Source: Thermoleophilia bacterium (GTDB lineage Bacteria; Actinomycetota; Thermoleophilia; Gaiellales; Gaiellaceae). From it: a stretch of DNA of 7,520 nt. The stretch covers positions 1 to 7,520 of the forward strand of contig JAICVP010000100.1 in NCBI GenBank assembly GCA_025935275.1, written 5' to 3'. A model generated the notes under the pieces. The model did not search any database, was not told the origin of the DNA, and worked only from the letters and a program-made list of their open reading frames with translations. Below, in pieces: positions 1 to 7,520 of the stretch. The stretch's first letter is position 1; every line of letters begins with the position of its first letter. The translations under genes were made by a program, and so were the position numbers.

Positions 1-13
1 AAAAGACGCGGTT

Positions 14-472
14 ATGCTCGCCGCCGTGTCCGCGAGCGGCGTCGCCATCTTCCTCTCGCTCGTGGCCGGAGTGGCCGGATCGATTCAGGTCGCGGTCAGC
101 GGCGCGTTCGGCAAGCGCATCGGCGTCCTCGAGGCGACGGCGTTCGGCTCGCTCGGCGCGGCCCTCATCGTCTGCTCCATCGTGCTCGTCGCCCGGCAGG
201 GGTTCGGAGGCGTCGTGGCCGGCTTCCGGGAGCCCGCCTGGCTGTGGCTGAACGGCGCGATGGGGGCGATCGTCGTCCTCACGATCACGTTCACGGCGCC
301 ACGCATCGGCACCTTCGCGACGATCGGGCTGCTGATCGCGGGCCAGCTGGCCATGGGCGTCCTGATCGACTATCTCGGGCTCTTCGGCCTCGAGAAGATC
401 CCCCTCTCGGCGGCGCGGATCGCGGGCCTCGTGCTCCTCGCCTGCGGAGCGGTGCTCGTCCTGAAGCGCTAG
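14..472 (+). CDS. YdcZ/DUF606-type DMT-superfamily membrane transporter (start uncertain)
   Basis: This is an integral membrane protein of the drug/metabolite transporter superfamily, YdcZ (DUF606) type; the substrate is unknown. About five hydrophobic segments are visible, near residues 8-27, 41-60, 76-96, 99-124 and 133-150. The fourth carries the family-like stretch GQLAMGVLIDYLGLFG (residues 110-125). The C-terminus ends in KR just after the last helix. Its 152 residues match a single YdcZ unit. However, the reading frame is open from the first codon of the window (KDAV before the Met) and no Shine-Dalgarno is visible. The true start could therefore lie upstream, and this could be the second half of a two-repeat protein. 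The stop TAG shares the palindrome CTAG with the stop of the convergent lipoprotein gene. The family call is firm; the start is not. Confidence 0.8.
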   Translation: MLAAVSASGVAIFLSLVAGVAGSIQVAVSGAFGKRIGVLEATAFGSLGAALIVCSIVLVARQGFGGVVAGFREPAWLWLNGAMGAIVVLTITFTAPRIGTFATIGLLIAGQLAMGVLIDYLGLFGLEKIPLSAARIAGLVLLACGAVLVLKR

Positions 473-878
473 GCGGGCAGCTCGATCACGGGTGCGAGCG
501 CGTCCCAGCGCGCGATCTCGCAGCCGTTCGCGCGGTTCAAGACAGCGCGGACGCTCGCGCCGTCGGGCCCGACACCCTGGACCTCGGCCACCTGGTCGCC
601 GCCGTAGATCTGCGTGCAGGCCATGTCTCCCGGAACGGGGTGCAAAGCCTCCGGGTGGGCGTCGAGTGCAGCGCAGGCCTTGTCTGGATCCGGATGCGTC
701 CCGCCAGCGGGGTCGCACATCAGGGTGGCGGTACGGCCCTCGCCCTCCTTCCCGTCCGGCCAGAACGTGATCTCCAGGTCGTAGCCAGGTTGGGGCGGAG
801 GCTCGGCCGCGTCCCCGCCGCCCGTCTCCGTCCCGCAGCCGGCCAGGACGAGGAGCCCGACGAGCAGGCCGAGGCGGG

Positions 879-891
<13 letters not shown>
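469..891 (-). CDS. Secreted lipoprotein with subtilisin inhibitor (SSI)-like domain
   Basis: A 140-residue lipoprotein. Residues 1-18 are a short signal peptide ending in the lipobox LAGC, so Cys19 would be lipidated after signal peptidase II cleavage. A Gly/Pro/acidic linker (20-36) follows, then a domain resembling Streptomyces subtilisin inhibitor (SSI). The match rests on four cysteines (59, 73, 92, 124) spaced like the two SSI disulfides, and on the stretch TLMCDPAGGTHPDPDKAC, which mirrors the SSI TLTCAP..GTHP..AC region. The usual Cys-x-P1 site reads C92-T-Q94-I-Y96. P1 would thus be Gln, where SSI has Met and trypsin-inhibiting members have Lys or Arg. Inhibition of a protease is therefore not assured. 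The start overlaps the end of the aldehyde dehydrogenase gene by 13 bases, with no Shine-Dalgarno, suggesting coupled translation. The homology was judged by eye. Confidence 0.75.
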
Positions 892-3511
<2,620 letters not shown>

Positions 3512-3517
3512 GAAGCC

Positions 3518-3523
3518 AGTCTA
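3518..3523 (-). promoter_or_regulatory. Possible -10 element of the thiolase gene, leaderless geometry
   Basis: TAGACT on the minus strand ends 6 bases before the thiolase GTG at 3511. It sits in the 20-base gap after the mqnD stop. No -35 hexamer is convincing. If real, it allows the thiolase-dehydrogenase-lipoprotein genes to be transcribed apart from mqnD. Confidence 0.5.
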
Positions 3524-3531
3524 GTCCCGCG

Positions 3532-4362
3532 CTACGAGACGAAATCGACGCGGACGGGGCGCTCGAACGCGCCGATCTCTTCCCCGCGGCGAAGGAGCTC
3601 GCCGACAGCCTCTCGGCCCTCGTCGCCGTAGTCCTCGGTGAGGCGGTTCACGTACATGCCGACAAAGCGGTCGGCCAGGCGCCGGTCGAGCCCGCGCCCG
3701 TACTGGAGGGCGTACGAAAGTGCCTCGTCGCGCGACTCGAGACCCGCGGCGATCGAAGCGCGGAGCACCTCGGAGAGGTCGTGCAGCATGTCGTCCCCGA
3801 GGTCGCGGCGGGCGACGTTGATCCCGAGCGGCAGCGGCAGGCCCGTCTCCAGTAGCCACCACTCGCCGAGATCGACGACGTTGTGCAAGCCGTGCGACTC
3901 GTAGGTGAGCTGGCCCTCGTGGATGAGGAGGCCCGCCTGGGCGTGCCCGGACTTGACCTCGTCGATGATCTGGTCGAACGGAACCTCGCGGAAGCGATAG
4001 TCGCCGCCGAGGTACATCCGTAGGACGAGGAAGGCCGTCGTCATCCGGCCGGGCACCGCGATCTCGATCTCCTTCAGGTCGTCCCGGGTCAGAGGCTCGG
4101 TCGAGACGACGATGGGTCCGTAGCCGGAGCCCATGCTCGCCCCGTGGGGAAGGATCGCGTAGCGGTCCTGCACAAACGGATAGGCGTGCAACGAGATCGC
4201 CGTGACCTCGAGGCGGCCCTCGAGAGCCCACTCGTTCAGCGTCTGGATGTCCTCGAGGACGTGCTCGAACGAGAAGTCGCCGGTGTCGACGACTCCCGCG
4301 CTGAGCCCCCAGAACATGAACGCGTCGTCCGGGTCCGGACTATGCCCCAGTCGGATAAGCAA
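3532..4362 (-). CDS. mqnD: MqnD, 1,4-dihydroxy-6-naphthoate synthase (futalosine menaquinone pathway)
   Basis: MqnD acts in the futalosine route to menaquinone, converting cyclic dehypoxanthinyl futalosine to 1,4-dihydroxy-6-naphthoate. It has a periplasmic-binding-protein-like fold but is cytoplasmic. The N-terminal motif LGHSPDPDDAFMFW (residues 5-18) is characteristic of the family. His148 in LLIHEG sits where the catalytic histidine of the family is expected. I chose the TTG at 4362-4360. It gives 276 residues, normal for MqnD, puts the conserved motif at the very N-terminus, and lies 6 bases after a TACCCT hexamer. The upstream ATG at 4419 would add 19 residues of low-complexity Arg/Pro sequence that overlap the promoter of the divergent regulator. 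Other mqn genes are not in the window. The stop is 20 bases before the thiolase start. Confidence 0.92.
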   Translation of the reverse strand: MLIRLGHSPDPDDAFMFWGLSAGVVDTGDFSFEHVLEDIQTLNEWALEGRLEVTAISLHAYPFVQDRYAILPHGASMGSGYGPIVVSTEPLTRDDLKEIEIAVPGRMTTAFLVLRMYLGGDYRFREVPFDQIIDEVKSGHAQAGLLIHEGQLTYESHGLHNVVDLGEWWLLETGLPLPLGINVARRDLGDDMLHDLSEVLRASIAAGLESRDEALSYALQYGRGLDRRLADRFVGMYVNRLTEDYGDEGREAVGELLRRGEEIGAFERPVRVDFVS

Positions 4363-4368
4363 GCGGCG

Positions 4369-4374
4369 AGGGTA
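4369..4374 (-). promoter_or_regulatory. Possible -10 element of mqnD, leaderless geometry
   Basis: TACCCT on the minus strand fits TANNNT and ends 6 bases before the TTG at 4362. No Shine-Dalgarno or clear -35 is present. It supports the TTG start over the longer reading frame. Confidence 0.45.
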
Positions 4375-4414
4375 ACAACGTGGCCGAGCCGGTGTGCCGG
4401 GTGCCGACCGCGCG

Positions 4415-4420
4415 TACAAT
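4415..4420 (+). promoter_or_regulatory. -10 element of mntR, leaderless geometry
   Basis: TACAAT is a near-consensus -10 in a very GC-rich background, followed by TTTTGAC and then the GTG at 4428. The expected transcription start would fall on or next to the start codon. No strong -35 is visible. The 12-base CCGGTGTGCCGG at 4389-4400 has short inverted arms that could belong to an operator, but this is weak. Confidence 0.7.
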
Positions 4421-4427
4421 TTTTGAC

Positions 4428-5087
4428 GTGCCTAAACCTGAGCTCTCGGTCGCCATCCAGGACTACCTGAAAGAGATCTACAAGCTCCAGTCCTCCGGGC
4501 AGCGCGCGACGACGACGGCAATCGCCAGGGAGATGGGCGTCGCGCCCTCCTCCGTGACGTCCATGGTCAAGAAGCTCGCTGCGCTGGGGCTCGCGAACCA
4601 CGCGCCCTACCGGGGGGTCGAGCTCGCGGACGCCGGCACGAAGATCGCGCTCGAGGTCATCCGACACCACCGGCTGCTCGAGCTGTACCTCGCCGAGACT
4701 CTCGGGGTTCCGATCGACGAGGTCCACGACGAGGCCGACCGGCTCGAGCATGTGATCTCGGAGGAGCTCGAGGCGCGCATCGACGCCCAGCTCGGTTATC
4801 CCACGCACGACCCGCACGGCGACCCGATTCCCGACGCGCGGCTCAACGTCACGCTGCAGGATCTGCGCTCGCTCGACGTCCTCGAGCCGGGCGAGGAGGC
4901 AACCGTGCGCCGCGTCCCGGACGGTGACGCCGAGCTGCTTCGCTACCTCGCGGGACTCACGCTCGTGCCCGGACAGCGCGTGACGATGCGGAAGTCGGAG
5001 CCGTTCGGCGGCCCGCTCACCGTGGACGTGGAGGGAAGCGAGCACGCGATTTCACGCGAGCTCGCCGAGCGCATCGGGGTCTCCTGA
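4428..5087 (+). CDS. mntR: DtxR-family metal-dependent repressor, MntR-like
   Basis: A 219-residue transcriptional repressor of the DtxR/IdeR/MntR family, expected to bind DNA as a dimer when loaded with Mn(II) or Fe(II). It has three parts: a winged helix-turn-helix (about 1-70, recognition region APSSVTSMVKKL at 39-50), a metal-binding and dimerisation domain (about 71-145), and a C-terminal FeoA/SH3-like domain (about 147-216). Likely ligands by comparison with DtxR are His81, Glu85, His100, Glu107 and His108. DtxR Met10 is replaced by Asp12 and DtxR Cys102 by Asp104. Carboxylates at both places are typical of manganese-sensing MntR, not iron-sensing DtxR/IdeR. The segment after the metal domain (LGYPTHDPHGDPIP, 122-135) also recalls mycobacterial MntR. 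The GTG start at 4428 lies 7 bases after a TACAAT hexamer. An in-frame ATG at 4380 lies upstream of that promoter and is rejected. It diverges from mqnD. Confidence 0.87.
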   Translation: MPKPELSVAIQDYLKEIYKLQSSGQRATTTAIAREMGVAPSSVTSMVKKLAALGLANHAPYRGVELADAGTKIALEVIRHHRLLELYLAETLGVPIDEVHDEADRLEHVISEELEARIDAQLGYPTHDPHGDPIPDARLNVTLQDLRSLDVLEPGEEATVRRVPDGDAELLRYLAGLTLVPGQRVTMRKSEPFGGPLTVDVEGSEHAISRELAERIGVS

Positions 5088-5095
5088 CGCCCTGG

Positions 5096-5125
5096 CCGGC
5101 GGGCTCCCGCCGGGCGAAGCCCGGC
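5096..5125. repeat. GC-rich hairpins with a shared arm, between mntR and the 116-residue gene
   Basis: Two perfect stems compete for the same bases. CCGGCGG (5096-5102) pairs with CCGCCGG (5107-5113) across a 4-base loop. GCCGGGC (5109-5115) pairs with GCCCGGC (5119-5125) across the triloop GAA. No T-run follows on either strand, so this is not a canonical terminator. It may act as a transcript-end structure for the convergent genes or be a dispersed palindromic intergenic repeat. Confidence 0.55.
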
Positions 5126-5134
5126 TCCGCCCCG

Positions 5135-5159
5135 CCTGACGACGCCCCAGAACGTCAGG
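5135..5159. terminator. Inverted repeat, possible transcript-end hairpin
   Basis: CCTGACG (5135-5141) pairs with CGTCAGG (5153-5159) around an 11-base loop. It sits directly before the stop of the minus-strand 116-residue gene (5163) and after mntR, where convergent transcripts would end. No T-tract is present, so the terminator role is an inference from position and symmetry. Confidence 0.4.
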
Positions 5160-5162
5160 GAC

Positions 5163-5513
5163 CTAGCTCGGGCTATGCCCGAAGAACCAGCGTTCTAGGG
5201 GCTTCAGGAGCTCTTCCTCGTTGAAGCGCTTCACGCGTTCCTCGACGCCGTCTTCCGCCGAGACCTCCAGGTCGTCCGAGAGCGCGTTGTTCGCGGCCTC
5301 GAGCGCGTCGCCGAGCTCGTAGCCCTCGAAGATGTAGTCATCGGCGCGCGGAGCCTTGACCGAGCGGTTCTTCGGATCGATCGCGCGCCCGACCGCCCAG
5401 AGGGCTCCCTGCCGGCGCTCGATCCAGATGACGATCTCCTCGCGGGCGCCGTCCTCTCCCACTCCGTGGAAGACCCGCTCTGCGAAGCGCGTGCCCGCTG
5501 GCTCGGACGGCAC
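5163..5513 (-). CDS. Conserved-looking small protein of unknown function (116 aa)
   Basis: I do not recognise this family. The protein has 116 residues, is acidic, contains no cysteine, and shows no signal peptide or membrane helix, so it is probably cytoplasmic. Visible features are two likely beta strands (residues 25-32, EEIVIWIE, and 37-44, ALWAVGRA), a DDYIFEGYELGDALEAANNAL stretch (58-78) that reads as a strand followed by a helix, a charged helix (about 88-104), and an aromatic end (ERWFFGH, 107-113). The layout of a beta hairpin followed by helices suggests a small alpha/beta domain. The GTG start is supported by a TATCCT hexamer 7 bases upstream. Codon use is GC-rich like that of its neighbours, which argues for a real gene. 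It diverges from the 97-residue gene across 23 bases and converges on mntR. Confidence 0.72.
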   Translation of the reverse strand: MPSEPAGTRFAERVFHGVGEDGAREEIVIWIERRQGALWAVGRAIDPKNRSVKAPRADDYIFEGYELGDALEAANNALSDDLEVSAEDGVEERVKRFNEEELLKPLERWFFGHSPS

Positions 5514-5520
5514 GGACCCC

Positions 5521-5526
5521 AGGATA
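5521..5526 (-). promoter_or_regulatory. -10 element of the 116-residue gene, overlapping the divergent one
   Basis: TATCCT on the minus strand is followed by 7 bases and the GTG at 5513. Its first two bases (5526, 5525) are the complement of the first two bases of the plus-strand TACAAT, so the two promoters cannot both be occupied at once. Confidence 0.6.
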
Positions 5527-5530
5527 CAAT
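5525..5530 (+). promoter_or_regulatory. -10 element of the 97-residue gene, overlapping the divergent one
   Basis: TACAAT is followed by CGCTCC and the GTG at 5537, with no Shine-Dalgarno. A weak -35-like TCGGAC occurs at 5503-5508, 16 bases upstream. It is identical to the mntR -10. Confidence 0.65.
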
Positions 5531-5536
5531 CGCTCC

Positions 5537-5830
5537 GTGTCCGAGATCGAGGAGCAGCAGCCGAAGAAGCCAGGCTTCTTCGCGCGGATCTTCGGCGGGA
5601 AGAGCGACACCGACCAGCACAAGTCGCTCTCGAAGATGGATTCGCTGGCGGCGTACGTCATTCGGGAGCACCGTTCCGGGCGGCCGCTACAGGAGATTCT
5701 GGACGATCCCTACCTGAAGAACCGTGCCACCGACGAGCAGCGGCTACGCCTGCTCGAGCGCCCCGACGTCATCCGGGCAGTGGGCGAGGACGTCGCCAAC
5801 ATGACGGCCGACCAGGTGCGGGAGAGCTAG
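5537..5830 (+). CDS. Small protein of unknown function (97 aa) with basic-aromatic N-terminal patch
   Basis: I do not recognise a named family. There is no signal peptide or true transmembrane segment. The N-terminus is acidic (SEIEEQQ), followed by a short basic-aromatic amphipathic stretch, KKPGFFARIFGGK (10-22), which could associate with a membrane surface. The rest is predicted largely helical. It includes AAYVIREHRSGRPLQEIL (38-55) and a segment around DEQRLRLLERPDVIRAV (66-82) that resembles a small helical protein-interaction domain. The start is GTG, 6 bases after TACAAT and without a Shine-Dalgarno, so a leaderless mRNA is likely. The stop TAG directly abuts the stop of the convergent ornithine cyclodeaminase-like gene (TAGCTA). 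It shares an overlapping divergent promoter with the 116-residue gene, so the two may be co-regulated; that is inference. Confidence 0.75.
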   Translation: MSEIEEQQPKKPGFFARIFGGKSDTDQHKSLSKMDSLAAYVIREHRSGRPLQEILDDPYLKNRATDEQRLRLLERPDVIRAVGEDVANMTADQVRES

Positions 5831-6760
5831 CTAGAGCTCGGTTCCGACCCCGCGCTCGCGCGCCCGTTCGAGCACGAGCGCGGCCACGGCGAGATCTTCC
5901 GCTGCGATCCCGAGGCTCTTGAAGAGGACGATGTCCTCGTCCTGCGCCCGGCCCTGAATCTCGCCGCCCACGACCTCGGAGAGCTCGTGCACCTCCAGCC
6001 AGTCCAGCACCCCGCGCTCGACCGGCTCGACGAGATCGCCGGCCTCGATCCTCGCCTGCTCCTTCGAGTCGCAGCAGACGAAAGCGGCGCGCTCGACGAC
6101 CGCGTTGTCGAGCTCCCGCGACTGGATCCTGTTCGCGCCGGCCGCGCAGACGAGGGCCCCCGGCTTGAGCCACTCTCCGCGCAGAACCGGATCCTTCGAG
6201 CTCGTGATCGTCACGACCACGTCCATCTCGGCCGCGTCCTTGTTGTACTCACCCGGCTCGGCGTCGAAGCGCTCGCAGAACCGCGCGAGCGCCTCCTCGT
6301 TCCGCGAGTAAGCAACGACTCGCTCGAGATCGGGGAGGGCGGCGCGCATGCAGAGAACCTGACTCTCGGCCTGCCAGCCCGTCCCGATCACGCCGAGCGA
6401 CTTTGCGCCCGGCCGGGCGAGGTGGCGGGCCGCAACCGCGCTCGCGGCGCCGGTTCGCAGCTGGCCGAGCTTGTCCGCCTCGATGAGCGCCAGGACCTCC
6501 GCGCGGTCGGCAGCGAAGAGGACGACCACGAAGCGCGCGCCCCCTTCGGAGACGCCGTAGGACTTCAGGCCCGCCACGCCGAGCTCGAGGTCAGCTGCGG
6601 CCAGCACGTTCAGGAGGCCGGGGTTGAGCCCGAGGCGGAAGCGCGGACGAAGCTCGACGCGCCCGGCAGCCATTCGCCGGAAGCAGCCCTCCACCGCCTC
6701 GACCGCATCCTCGGGCGAGAGGAGCTCGGCAACCTCGGATTCACGGAGATAGAGCGGCAT
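5831..6760 (-). CDS. Ornithine cyclodeaminase / mu-crystallin family protein
   Basis: A 309-residue NAD(P)-binding protein of the family that includes ornithine cyclodeaminase, alanine dehydrogenase (archaeal type), Delta1-pyrroline-2-carboxylate/ketimine reductases and mu-crystallin. The N-terminal substrate domain has the conserved Lys66 in GLKSYG and the signature RTGAASAVAARHLARP (102-117). The Rossmann fold begins at GVIGTGWQA (123-131). A GANRIQSRELD segment (208-218) matches the family's GxN..rEld region, with Asp218 the likely equivalent of the catalytic acid. FKSLGIAAEDLAVA (280-293) is the usual C-terminal block. Length is normal. Members differ widely in substrate, so neither ornithine deamination nor an imine reductase role can be assigned. 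The ATG is 23 bases from the divergent Rieske gene, with no Shine-Dalgarno. Confidence 0.92.
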   Translation of the reverse strand: MPLYLRESEVAELLSPEDAVEAVEGCFRRMAAGRVELRPRFRLGLNPGLLNVLAAADLELGVAGLKSYGVSEGGARFVVVLFAADRAEVLALIEADKLGQLRTGAASAVAARHLARPGAKSLGVIGTGWQAESQVLCMRAALPDLERVVAYSRNEEALARFCERFDAEPGEYNKDAAEMDVVVTITSSKDPVLRGEWLKPGALVCAAGANRIQSRELDNAVVERAAFVCCDSKEQARIEAGDLVEPVERGVLDWLEVHELSEVVGGEIQGRAQDEDIVLFKSLGIAAEDLAVAALVLERARERGVGTEL

Positions 6761-6770
6761 CGGGGCGCAG

Positions 6771-6776
6771 TAGTCT
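6771..6776 (+). promoter_or_regulatory. -10 element of the Rieske gene, overlapping the divergent one
   Basis: TAGTCT is followed by 7 bases and the GTG at 6784, with no Shine-Dalgarno. It lies inside TAGTCTA (6771-6777), which reads TAGACTA on the other strand and so presents a -10-like hexamer in both directions. Confidence 0.6.
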
Positions 6777-6777
6777 A
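6772..6777 (-). promoter_or_regulatory. Possible -10 element of the ornithine cyclodeaminase-like gene
   Basis: TAGACT on the minus strand lies 11 bases before the ATG at 6760, which would leave a leader of a few bases. The alternative TACTGC (6772 to 6767, minus) gives the 6-base spacing seen at the other starts but lacks the final T. Either one overlaps the Rieske promoter. Confidence 0.45.
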
Positions 6778-6783
6778 GGCCTC

Positions 6784-7080
6784 GTGGAGCCCGTTCGGAT
6801 CCCGCTCTCGAGCCTCGACGCGGACGGCCGCGCGGTCGTCGAGGTCGAAGGCACAGACGTCGCGGTCTTCGTCGTCGATGGCGAGGCGCACGCCTTCGCC
6901 AACGCCTGTCCCCACGAAGGCAACCCGCTGCACGAGGCCGAGATCCTCGGTGACACGCTCACCTGCGCCTACCACGCGTGGAAGTTCGACCTGGCCACCG
7001 GGGCTTGCCTCTTCGGCGACGAGCCCGCCCGCGTCTTTCGTGCGGAGATTCGGGGCGGCGCGGTCGTCGTCACACCCTGA
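6784..7080 (+). CDS. Rieske [2Fe-2S] ferredoxin-like protein
   Basis: A 98-residue stand-alone Rieske protein, probably a soluble electron carrier for an oxygenase or reductase. The two cluster motifs are C42-P-H44 and C61-A-Y-H64, separated by 16 residues. That is the normal C-x-H...C-x-x-H spacing, with both Cys and both His ligands present. No signal peptide or membrane anchor is seen, which separates it from the cytochrome bc1 type; it resembles the small ferredoxins and NirD-like subunits. No oxygenase component is in the window, so its partner is unknown. Shared control with the divergent ornithine cyclodeaminase-like gene is suggested by their overlapping promoter. The GTG start lies 7 bases after a TAGTCT hexamer. 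The 3' end overlaps the convergent binding-protein gene by 11 bases. Confidence 0.93.
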   Translation: MEPVRIPLSSLDADGRAVVEVEGTDVAVFVVDGEAHAFANACPHEGNPLHEAEILGDTLTCAYHAWKFDLATGACLFGDEPARVFRAEIRGGAVVVTP

Positions 7081-7520
7081 CGCGGGACCACGGGATCCCC
7101 GGGTCCGAGTACGCGTCCGGATGGAGAAGGTAGGCGAGGAGCTCGACTCCGTCGACGAGCCGCGGGCCCGGACGTGAGAAATAGCCGTTCGCGTCCACCG
7201 CGAAGACACGGCTCTCCTGGCGCGCCGCCGTGCCGAGGAGGTGTGCGCTGAGGTCGAGCGTCACGACCTCGCTGAGCGTCCGGTCGAGGTCGAAGCCGCA
7301 TGGGGCGAGCACCACGGTGTCGGGCTCGAGACCGGCGACATCCGTCCAGCGCATGCGGAAGGACGGCTCGCCGGCGATTCCCGCGATCTCCATGCCGCCC
7401 GCGGCCGAGACCATGTCGGGCACCCAGTGGCCGGCGGCATACGGAGGCTCCAGCCACTCCGACACGTAGACCCGCGGGTACGTTTCCTTCTCCGCGAGGG
7501 CGGCGCGCACCCGCTCCAGC
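7070..7520 (-). CDS. BtuF-like cobalamin/iron-type ABC transporter substrate-binding protein, C-terminal part
   Basis: This is the C-terminal portion of a class III periplasmic-type binding protein resembling cobalamin-binding BtuF-like proteins. It would be the extracytoplasmic solute-capturing component of an ABC importer. The window holds about 150 residues. The frame stays open through the right edge (LER before the first possible GTG at 7510), so the signal peptide and N-terminal lobe lie outside. Supporting stretches are YVSEWLEPPYAAGHWVPDMV followed by AAGG, which matches the interlobe and second-lobe start of BtuF-like proteins; LEPDTVVLAPCGFDL, a strand-loop typical of the second lobe; and VDANGYFSRPGPRLVDGVE, the usual ending. 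Cobalamin is the best guess for the ligand, but siderophore or haem binders look similar. Its stop overlaps the Rieske gene by 11 bases, tail to tail. Confidence 0.8.
   Translation of the reverse strand, partial: LERVRAALAEKETYPRVYVSEWLEPPYAAGHWVPDMVSAAGGMEIAGIAGEPSFRMRWTDVAGLEPDTVVLAPCGFDLDRTLSEVVTLDLSAHLLGTAARQESRVFAVDANGYFSRPGPRLVDGVELLAYLLHPDAYSDPGIPWSRVRV

Noticed and set aside
4363..4419. Longer N-terminus for MqnD from the ATG at 4419
   Set aside because: It would add 19 Arg/Pro-rich residues before the conserved LGHSPDPDD motif and cross the mntR promoter. The TTG at 4362 gives the normal family length and fits the local start geometry.
4380..4427. Longer N-terminus for the MntR-like regulator from the ATG at 4380
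   Set aside because: The extension contains the TACAAT promoter element and has no similarity to DtxR-family N-termini. The GTG at 4428 sits directly before the conserved helix.
4236..5045. Minus-strand open frame (269 codons) opposite mntR
   Set aside because: It overlaps the regulator, the divergent promoter region and the start of mqnD. Its sequence is Arg/Leu/His-rich without recognisable domains.

Overview
The window is gene-dense, GC-rich DNA from a high-GC Gram-positive bacterium, most likely an actinobacterium and perhaps one of the deep-branching Thermoleophilia. That placement is an inference. It rests on the base composition, a lipoprotein with a Streptomyces subtilisin inhibitor (SSI) fold signature, a three-domain DtxR/MntR regulator, a futalosine-pathway menaquinone gene, and many genes that appear to start without a leader. 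I see no rRNA, tRNA, CRISPR array, insertion sequence or phage gene, and no stretch over 300 bases without a gene. Eleven protein genes fill the window; the last is cut by the edge and the first may be.

Left part (1-4362): a YdcZ/DUF606-type membrane protein on the plus strand runs stop-to-stop into a minus-strand series. Read in its own direction, that series is mqnD (menaquinone biosynthesis), a beta-ketoadipyl-CoA-type thiolase, an NAD(P)-dependent aldehyde dehydrogenase and a small SSI-like lipoprotein. The last three overlap by 1 and 13 bases, so they look translationally coupled. Only the aldehyde dehydrogenase has a good Shine-Dalgarno sequence.

Middle (4363-5830): an MntR-like metal-dependent repressor diverges from mqnD. 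After a 75-base gap holding GC-rich hairpins come two small unrecognised genes (116 and 97 residues) that diverge from each other across 23 bases.

Right part (5831-7520): an ornithine cyclodeaminase/mu-crystallin family protein and a small Rieske [2Fe-2S] protein diverge across another 23-base gap. The window ends in the C-terminal part of a BtuF-like substrate-binding protein, which converges on the Rieske gene with an 11-base overlap.

The most striking pattern is regulatory. Six starts (GTG or TTG) lie 6-7 bases downstream of a TANNNT hexamer and lack a Shine-Dalgarno, which is the geometry expected of leaderless mRNAs. In both 23-base divergent gaps the two -10 elements share bases back to back. 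Convergent genes are packed so tightly that stop codons share or abut palindromic bases. I found no clear new multi-gene system. The divergent pair of unknown genes and the SSI-like lipoprotein with a glutamine at the reactive-site position are the best candidates for undescribed biology.
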